Origin: Nocardioidaceae bacterium
GTDB taxonomy: Bacteria; Actinomycetota; Actinomycetes; Propionibacteriales; Nocardioidaceae
NCBI GenBank assembly: GCA_013696065.1
Contig: JACCZJ010000498.1
Span: 1-9,456 of the forward strand
Reading direction: 5' to 3'
DNA length: 9,456 bases
In this document: piece by piece, positions 4,139 to 9,456 of the stretch
Layout: every line of letters begins with the position of its first letter
How positions within the stretch are numbered: the first letter of the stretch is position 1
Notes under the pieces: model-generated
Told to the model about the DNA's origin: nothing
The model's database searches: none
The model's input: only the letters and a program-made list of their open reading frames with translations
Translations under genes and position numbers: made by a program

Positions 4139-7100
4139 TTGCATCTGAAGAGTTTGACGCTGCGTGGATTCAAGTCGTTCGCCTCGTCGACGACCCTGCA
4201 GTTCGAGCAAGGCATCACGTGCGTTGTCGGGCCCAACGGCTCTGGCAAGTCCAACGTGGTCGACGCACTCGCCTGGGTGATGGGGGAACAGGGCGCAAAG
4301 TCCTTGCGTGGCGGCAAGATGGAGGATGTCATCTTCGCTGGCACCTCTGGTCGCCCTCCACTCGGGCGCGCCGAGGTGCTGCTGAGTATCGACAACGCCG
4401 ACGGGGCGCTGCCGATCGACTACGCCGAGGTCACGATCTCGCGGACGATGTTTCGCAACGGCGGTTCCGACTATGCGATCAACGGACACAACTGCCGACT
4501 TCTCGACGTGCAGGAGCTGCTGAGCGACTCGGGCATCGGCCGAGAGATGCATGTGATCGTCGGCCAGGGCCAGCTCGACGCCATCTTGCGCGCGTCCCCT
4601 GAGGAGCGCCGGGGATTCGTCGAGGAGGCCGCCGGCGTCCTCAAGCACCGCAAGCGCAAAGAAAAGGCCGTCCGCAAGCTAGACGCTACCGAGGGCAATC
4701 TCGTCCGCCTCGGTGATCTCCTCAGCGAGATCAGGCGGCAGCTCAAGCCGCTCGGTCGCCAGGCCGAAATCGCTCGGCGCGCGTCGGTCGTGCAGATGGA
4801 GGTGCGAGACTCGCGTGCTCGGCTGTTGGCCGACGACGCGGTCAGCATGCGATCTTCGATGCAGCAAGAGCTCGCAGACGAGGAAGCGCTCAAGGCAAGG
4901 CGGAGTCGGGTCGAATCCGCGCTCGACGACGCCCGTGCCCGAGAGGCCGCACTCGAGGATGCGCTGCGGTCGGACGCACCCCTGCTGGCACGTGCGCAGG
5001 AGACCGGGTTCACGCTGTCTGCACTGCGTGAGCGCTTCCGCGGTATGTCGAGCTTGGCCACCGAGCGCATCCGCAGCGTCTCCGAAGAAGTCCCCCACGA
5101 GCAGCTCGGCCGTGACCCCGAAGAGCTGGAACGCGAAGCCGGTCGGGTGCAGGCTCAAGAGCAGGAGATCCAGGCTGATGTGGCTGGCCTGCAGATGCGC
5201 CTGCGACAAGCGATCGAGTCCCGGCAGCAGGCCGAGGCGGCGTATGCGATGGAGGAGCAGTGCCTCGCCGGACTCTTGAGGGCGGCAGCCGATCATCGCG
5301 AGGGTCTCGCTCGGCTGGGGGGGCAGGTCGGCTCCGCCAAGAGCCGGGCCGCCGCCGCCGACGACGAGATCGGTCGACTGCGTGCGGCTCGCGTCGAGGC
5401 GATGGCTCGAGCCGAGAGGGCTCAGCGCGACTTCACGGCTCTCGAGACCCGTGTCGCCGGGCTTGATGCGGGCGAGCTGGGACTGGACGCCGAGCATGAG
5501 GGAGCCTCCTCGTTGCTGGCGGACATCGAGGACCGCCTCGCCAAGCTGCGAGACGAGACCCAATCGGCAGAACGGGATCGCGCTGCGCTGGTCGCCCGCA
5601 AGGAGGCTCTCGAGCTGGGTCTATCGCCCCGGGACGGCGCCGGCGCGCTGCTGGCGGCCAGTGAGCCCGTGGCCGGCTTACTCGGCTCCGTCGCGGCCTT
5701 GTTGTCGGTCCGGCCCGGCTACGAGGCAGCAGTGGCGGTGGCGCTCGGTTCGGCTGCTGACGCCGTGGCCGTCGATGGCGTCCAAGCTGCCGTCGACGCG
5801 ATCGGGCACCTCAAGAATTCAGAGTTAGGTCGAGCCGGGCTGTTGCTTGGCGGCGCAGAGTCCGGCCCGCGAGACTGGCCAGCGTTGGAGGCTCCCGCGA
5901 CATACGCGATCGATGTGGTCGAGGCGACGCCCGCCCTCACCGCCGCGCTCGAGCGACTGCTCTACAAGACGGCAGTGGTTGCCGACCTCGATGCGGCTCG
6001 CACGCTCGTGGCCAGGGTGCCTGACATGGTGGCGGTAACGCGTGACGGTGATCTCCTGGGTGCGCACTTCGCCGCGGGCGGCTCGACGTCGCAGCCGAGC
6101 CTGATCGAGGTGCAAGCGGCCGTCGACGAGGCGGCATCGGCTCTGCAGGACGCGACCACGAGTGCAGAACGCCTAAGGTTCGAGCTGAGCCGGCTCGAGG
6201 CCGAACGCGTCGAGACCCAGGGACGCGTCGATGTCGCGCTGGCCAAGTTGCACGAGTCGGATGCCACGATGGCTGCCGTGGCCGAGGAGCTCGGCCAGTT
6301 CGGCTCGATCACCCGGTCTGCGCGAGCCGAGGCGAGTCGCATCGACGAGGCAATCGCCTCCGCCGAAGCGGTCCGTGACAAGGACGCACTGGCGGTGGCA
6401 GAGCTCGAACGACGACTCGCCGCCGCTCACGATGTGGGGGACGCCGACGTTGAACCAGACAAAGCAGAGCGTGACCGGCTCGCGCAGGCGGCCACCTCTA
6501 TGAGGCAGTCGGAGACGGACTCCCGATTGGCGTTGCGTACGGCGGAGGAACGAGCCCGGGCGCTGCACGGGCGCGCCGATTCACTCACTCGCGCAGCTGA
6601 TCAGCAGCGCGAGGTGCGGGCTCGAGCGCTGTTGCGACGAGAGCGCCGAATTCGAGAAGCGCAGGCCGCCACCGCCGTCAACAAGGGTGCTCAGCATGTG
6701 CTGGTCAGGCTGGAGCGATCGATCACCGAGGCGCTGAGCCGACGTACGACTATCGAGTCGGCCCGATCCGAGCGCGAACACCACTTCACCACGACGCGGC
6801 AGCAGGTCCGCGAGCTCGAAAGTCAGCTCGCGTCGCTCACCGACACGGTGCACCGCGACGAGATGATCCGCGCCGAGCAACGCATCCGCATCGAACAGCT
6901 TGAACAACGCAGCCTCGCGGAGCTGGGCCTCGACCTGGAGGCACTGGTCGACGACTACGGGCCCGACCAACTCGTCCCGCCTACCCCAGCGCTTGCGGGT
7001 GAGGAGCGTGACAGCGAGCCTGATCCCACGCCCTACCGGCGCGACGAGCAGCAGAAGCGGCTTCGCTCTGCCGAGCGTGCACTCGCAGAGCTCGGTCGCA

Positions 7101-7699
7101 TCAACCCCCTGGCTCTCGAGGAGTTCTCAGCGCTGGAGGAGCGGCACGCCTTCCTCTCCGAGCAGCTCGAAGATCTGCGCAAGACGCGCCGCGACCTGCT
7201 CGACATCGTCAAGGAAGTCGATCAACGGGTCGAGCAGGTATTCACTGAGGCCTATGGCGACGTGGCTCGGGAGTTCGAGCACGTTTTCGGACGTCTCTTC
7301 CCGGGCGGGGAGGGCAGGCTGGTGCTGACCGAACCCACCGACATGCTCGCGACCGGCATCGAAGTGGAGGCTCGGCCGCCGGGCAAAAAGGTCAAGCGTC
7401 TCTCCTTGCTCTCGGGCGGCGAACGCTCCCTCGTCGCCGTCGCCTTCTTGGTGGCGCTGTTCAAGGCGCGCCCCTCACCGTTCTACATCCTCGACGAGGT
7501 CGAGGCCGCACTCGACGACACCAACCTCGGCCGGCTGCTCGAGATATACGAGGAGCTGCGAGACACCTCGCAACTGCTCGTGATCACCCACCAGAAGCGC
7601 ACGATGGAGGTCGCCGACGCGCTCTACGGCGTCTCGATGCGAGGCGATGGGGTCTCCGCCGTTATCAGTCAACGTCTGCGCGAGGCGCAGCCTGCCTAG
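4139..7699 (+). CDS. smc: Chromosome segregation protein SMC
   Basis: SMC is the ATPase of the bacterial SMC-ScpAB condensin, which folds and separates chromosomes by loop extrusion. The 1186-residue length is normal. The order of parts is complete. The N-terminal head has Walker A GPNGSGKSN at 31-39, the MGEQGAKSLRGGKMEDVIFAG block, and GQGQLDAILRASPEERRGFVEEAAGV. A long coiled coil runs from about 165 to 490. The hinge is about 495-650, with glycine-rich GGSTS near its end. The returning coiled coil runs from about 650 to 1010. The C-terminal head has the ABC signature LSGGE at 1091-1095 and Walker B FYILDE at 1115-1120 (D1119, E1120), followed by the D-loop ALDDTN. TTG 4139 is the start; the frame is open back to 3923 but that part is not SMC-like. 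scpA and scpB are not in the window. ftsY follows after 168 bases. Confidence 0.98.
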   Translation: MHLKSLTLRGFKSFASSTTLQFEQGITCVVGPNGSGKSNVVDALAWVMGEQGAKSLRGGKMEDVIFAGTSGRPPLGRAEVLLSIDNADGALPIDYAEVTISRTMFRNGGSDYAINGHNCRLLDVQELLSDSGIGREMHVIVGQGQLDAILRASPEERRGFVEEAAGVLKHRKRKEKAVRKLDATEGNLVRLGDLLSEIRRQLKPLGRQAEIARRASVVQMEVRDSRARLLADDAVSMRSSMQQELADEEALKARRSRVESALDDARAREAALEDALRSDAPLLARAQETGFTLSALRERFRGMSSLATERIRSVSEEVPHEQLGRDPEELEREAGRVQAQEQEIQADVAGLQMRLRQAIESRQQAEAAYAMEEQCLAGLLRAAADHREGLARLGGQVGSAKSRAAAADDEIGRLRAARVEAMARAERAQRDFTALETRVAGLDAGELGLDAEHEGASSLLADIEDRLAKLRDETQSAERDRAALVARKEALELGLSPRDGAGALLAASEPVAGLLGSVAALLSVRPGYEAAVAVALGSAADAVAVDGVQAAVDAIGHLKNSELGRAGLLLGGAESGPRDWPALEAPATYAIDVVEATPALTAALERLLYKTAVVADLDAARTLVARVPDMVAVTRDGDLLGAHFAAGGSTSQPSLIEVQAAVDEAASALQDATTSAERLRFELSRLEAERVETQGRVDVALAKLHESDATMAAVAEELGQFGSITRSARAEASRIDEAIASAEAVRDKDALAVAELERRLAAAHDVGDADVEPDKAERDRLAQAATSMRQSETDSRLALRTAEERARALHGRADSLTRAADQQREVRARALLRRERRIREAQAATAVNKGAQHVLVRLERSITEALSRRTTIESARSEREHHFTTTRQQVRELESQLASLTDTVHRDEMIRAEQRIRIEQLEQRSLAELGLDLEALVDDYGPDQLVPPTPALAGEERDSEPDPTPYRRDEQQKRLRSAERALAELGRINPLALEEFSALEERHAFLSEQLEDLRKTRRDLLDIVKEVDQRVEQVFTEAYGDVAREFEHVFGRLFPGGEGRLVLTEPTDMLATGIEVEARPPGKKVKRLSLLSGGERSLVAVAFLVALFKARPSPFYILDEVEAALDDTNLGRLLEIYEELRDTSQLLVITHQKRTMEVADALYGVSMRGDGVSAVISQRLREAQPA

Positions 7700-7712
7700 T
7701 CCGGTTCACTTG

Positions 7713-7726
7713 GCGGCAAGCGCCGC
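7713..7726 (+). terminator. Weak hairpin after smc
   Basis: GCGGC (7713-7717) and GCCGC (7722-7726) pair around the loop AAGC, 13 bases after the smc stop. No T-run follows, and an overlapping alternative stem GCCG-CAG-CGGC exists. It could be a weak terminator or chance. The rest of the 168-base smc-ftsY gap shows no gene. Confidence 0.22.
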
Positions 7727-7867
7727 AGCGGCCACGGTCAGATTTCTGCGGCGCCCCGCGTCGACATGGGCTGACCCGCGCGCTGATCGCTTCGACCGTC
7801 GAGACCGAGCTCACCGCTTCACCCCACGGCCGCCGGGCGCTGCCCCTGATCTGCGAGGATTCGCACT

Positions 7868-9052
7868 GTGTCTGAGTACGTCTATATAGCCATCGCCATC
7901 GCCGTCGCCGGCCTGGCACTGCTCGTCGGTCTCGTCACCTCGAGGACGCGGCGTACGCCGCCAGAGATCGACCGCGGGCGCGATCAGGCTGTCCTGCCGT
8001 CTGAACCGCTCGTCGGGGACGACGCGGAGATGCCGCGAGACACCGCCACCCGAGTGATCGACGACGTCGTCCTTCCTGACGAGGTTGTGTCCGGCGCCGA
8101 CACCGCCCTGCTGCCTCCGGTCGAAACCCCAGACCCGGTGGCTGGCCGCTTGCACCGGCTGCGGGCGCGTCTCGCGCGCTCCCAATCGACGCTGGGTCGC
8201 GGGCTCTTGTTGTTGCTTTCCAGGGATCGTCTCGACGACCAGACGTGGGAGGAGATCGAGGACACGTTGCTGGCCGCGGACATGGGTGTTGCGCCAACGC
8301 AGGAGTTGGTCGAGAGGCTCAAGGCCCGGGTCCGCGCCGAGTCGCCATCCGGGGAGGCAACCCACGCACTGCTCCGCGAGGAGCTCATCAAACTCGTCGA
8401 CCCCTCCCTCGACCGGACCTTGCACGCCGACCGGGTCGGGGTGAAGCCAGGCGTGGTCATGGTGGTCGGTGTCAACGGAGTCGGCAAGACCACCACCGTC
8501 GGCAAGATCGCCCGGTTGCTCGTAGCCCAGGACAAAGACGTATTACTCGGAGCGGCCGACACGTTCCGGGCAGCTGCAGCCGATCAGCTACAGACCTGGG
8601 GGGAGCGGGTCGGCGTACCGACTGTCCGCGGAGCTGAGGGCGCCGACCCTGCGAGCGTTGCCTTCGAGACTGCCAAGGCAGGCGTCGAGCAAGAGGTCGA
8701 CACCGTCCTGATCGACACCGCAGGGCGTTTGCACACCAAAACGGGGCTCATGGATGAGCTGGGCAAGCTCAAGAGGGTCGTCGAGAAGCAAGCGGCCGTG
8801 GACGAGGTCCTGCTGGTCATCGATGCCACCACCGGGCAGAACGGGCTCACCCAGGCGCGCATCTTCGCCGACGTCGTGGACGTGACCGGCATCGTCTTGA
8901 CCAAGCTCGACGGCACTGCCAAAGGCGGGATCGTCATCGCCGTTCAACGTGAGCTCGGCGTCCCGGTCAAGCTTGTGGGCCTCGGAGAGGGAGCAGACGA
9001 CCTCGCGCCGTTCGAAGCCGAAGCCTTCGTCGACGCCCTGCTCGACGTCTGA
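7868..9052 (+). CDS. ftsY: Signal recognition particle receptor FtsY
   Basis: FtsY is the SRP receptor GTPase that docks SRP-ribosome complexes at the membrane for insertion of membrane proteins. Of 394 residues, about 5-24 (YVYIAIAIAVAGLALLVGLV) form a membrane helix followed by a basic TSRTRR stop, as in other actinobacterial FtsY; E. coli FtsY lacks such an anchor. A variable linker of about 65 residues rich in Asp, Glu and Pro follows, then the four-helix N domain (about 95-190) and the G domain. G-domain motifs are GVNGVGKTT at 201-209, DTFRAAAADQL from 231, DTAGR at 283-287, TKLDG at 345-349, and GLGEGADDLAPF near the end. The FtsY-type G-x-GE-x-x-x-DL ending and the absence of an M domain distinguish it from Ffh. 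GTG 7868 has GAGGA 8 bases upstream. A hairpin overlaps the stop codon. Confidence 0.97.
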   Translation: MSEYVYIAIAIAVAGLALLVGLVTSRTRRTPPEIDRGRDQAVLPSEPLVGDDAEMPRDTATRVIDDVVLPDEVVSGADTALLPPVETPDPVAGRLHRLRARLARSQSTLGRGLLLLLSRDRLDDQTWEEIEDTLLAADMGVAPTQELVERLKARVRAESPSGEATHALLREELIKLVDPSLDRTLHADRVGVKPGVVMVVGVNGVGKTTTVGKIARLLVAQDKDVLLGAADTFRAAAADQLQTWGERVGVPTVRGAEGADPASVAFETAKAGVEQEVDTVLIDTAGRLHTKTGLMDELGKLKRVVEKQAAVDEVLLVIDATTGQNGLTQARIFADVVDVTGIVLTKLDGTAKGGIVIAVQRELGVPVKLVGLGEGADDLAPFEAEAFVDALLDV

Positions 9053-9074
9053 CGGCACGCGTATCGCGCCCGTC
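9051..9074 (+). terminator. Hairpin overlapping the ftsY stop codon
   Basis: GACGG (9051-9055) pairs with CCGTC (9070-9074), and inside it CGCG (9058-9061) pairs with CGCG (9065-9068) around the loop TAT, with a 2-by-1 internal bulge. The stem begins within the TGA stop of ftsY. No U-run follows, so it is at best a terminator without a U-tail. It lies between the convergent ends of ftsY and the minus-strand gene and could serve both. Confidence 0.45.
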
Positions 9075-9123
9075 GGTGTCTTGGCCGGAAGGTTAGTGAC
9101 CTCTCAACGAAGCAGGGGGCTAG

Positions 9124-9456
9124 CTAGGCCGAGGTGGCGGACGCTGCTGGCGCCAGGGTCGGCTCGATGGACGGCGCGATCACCCATCGGATGGTCCGGG
9201 TCAAGGCCTCCCCGCCGGCGCGCACCGCGACTGCTTCAGTCACCGGAAGGTAGGGCAGGCGAAGTGGCCAGCGGGTCCAACGGGGCATCAGGCCGACGGC
9301 GGCCGCGCCCAAGACGCCGTACACGGGTCGCAGAATCCACGGAATCGGCGGGTTGAGGAGCATGAACCGCGACGCCGCCCTCGCCTCCGAGGTGCCCTTG
9401 AGCTCTGGGCGGTAGTCAGCCAGCTGGGTCCGGAGCTCGGCCTCGGTTCGAGGAGG
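9124..9456 (-). CDS. DUF2236 / MpaB-family oxygenase, C-terminal part
   Basis: This is the last 110 residues of a minus-strand gene cut by the right window edge; the frame is open to the final base. The sequence ADYRPELKGTSEARAASRF, then LLNPPIPWILRPVYGVLGAAAVGLMP, then LRLPYLPVTEAVAVRAGGEALTRTIRW matches my memory of the C-terminal half of DUF2236 proteins. This family includes the rubber oxygenase Lcp and the MpaB-type oxygenases, which are haem-dependent where characterised. The histidine and arginine of the active site belong to the missing N-terminal part, so activity and substrate cannot be judged. The gene converges on ftsY with 71 bases between stops. It is not part of the smc-ftsY transcription unit and stands where many actinomycetes carry amtB-glnB-glnD. 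Confidence 0.8.
   Translation of the reverse strand, partial: PPRTEAELRTQLADYRPELKGTSEARAASRFMLLNPPIPWILRPVYGVLGAAAVGLMPRWTRWPLRLPYLPVTEAVAVRAGGEALTRTIRWVIAPSIEPTLAPAASATSA

Noticed and set aside
3623..4648. 341-residue minus-strand ORF over the leucine-zipper gene and the start of smc
   Set aside because: It is antisense to the smc ATP-binding head and shows no family motif. Long antisense open frames are expected in GC-rich coding DNA.
4679..5563. 294-residue minus-strand ORF inside smc
   Set aside because: It mirrors the coiled-coil codons of smc and has no domain signature or ribosome binding site that I could support.
9120..9127. CTAGCTAG palindrome between the convergent ftsY and oxygenase genes
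   Set aside because: It is a short single occurrence that includes the minus-strand stop codon, with no repeat or integrase gene to suggest an attachment site.
1..9456. Search for mobile elements, CRISPR arrays, tRNAs, toxin-antitoxin pairs and defence genes
   Set aside because: No transposase, integrase, spaced repeats, tRNA-like fold or recognisable defence domain was seen. The window is mainly conserved housekeeping DNA.

Overview
The window is a GC-rich bacterial chromosome segment, almost certainly from an actinomycete. The protein sequences look most like Propionibacteriales/Nocardioidaceae relatives, but the family-level placement is inference from memory. The evidence is the gene order coaD - DUF177 (YceD-like) - rpmF - rnc - mutM - (gap) - smc - ftsY, strong G/C bias at third codon positions, frequent GTG and TTG starts, and an FtsY with an N-terminal membrane segment.

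Layout. Positions 1-131 probably hold the 3' end of an upstream gene, perhaps rsmD, whose TGA overlaps the coaD ATG by one base. coaD (131-613) is followed by a clear hairpin (651-671). A tight plus-strand block follows: DUF177 (712-1308), rpmF (1312-1497), rnc (1505-2368) and mutM (2376-3227), with gaps of only 3 to 7 bases. A 911-base interval (3228-4138) separates mutM from smc. It holds a possible short minus-strand zinc-ribbon ORF convergent with mutM (3231-3479) and a convincing 76-residue leucine-zipper protein with a strong ribosome binding site (3647-3877). It ends in 261 bases of apparent leader with a hairpin directly before the smc ribosome binding site. smc (4139-7699, TTG start) and ftsY (7868-9052) follow. 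A hairpin overlaps the ftsY stop codon. A convergent minus-strand DUF2236/MpaB-like oxygenase gene enters from the right edge (9124-9456, C-terminal part only).

The genes are mostly core housekeeping: coenzyme A synthesis (CoaD), ribosome assembly and RNA processing (DUF177, L32, RNase III), repair of oxidised bases (MutM), chromosome organisation (SMC) and membrane protein targeting (FtsY). I see no phage, transposon, CRISPR, toxin-antitoxin or defence cassette. The least explained parts are the mutM-smc interval with its small leucine-zipper protein, a long RNase III C-terminal tail carrying a fresh-looking 24-bp tandem duplication, and hairpins placed before DUF177 and smc.
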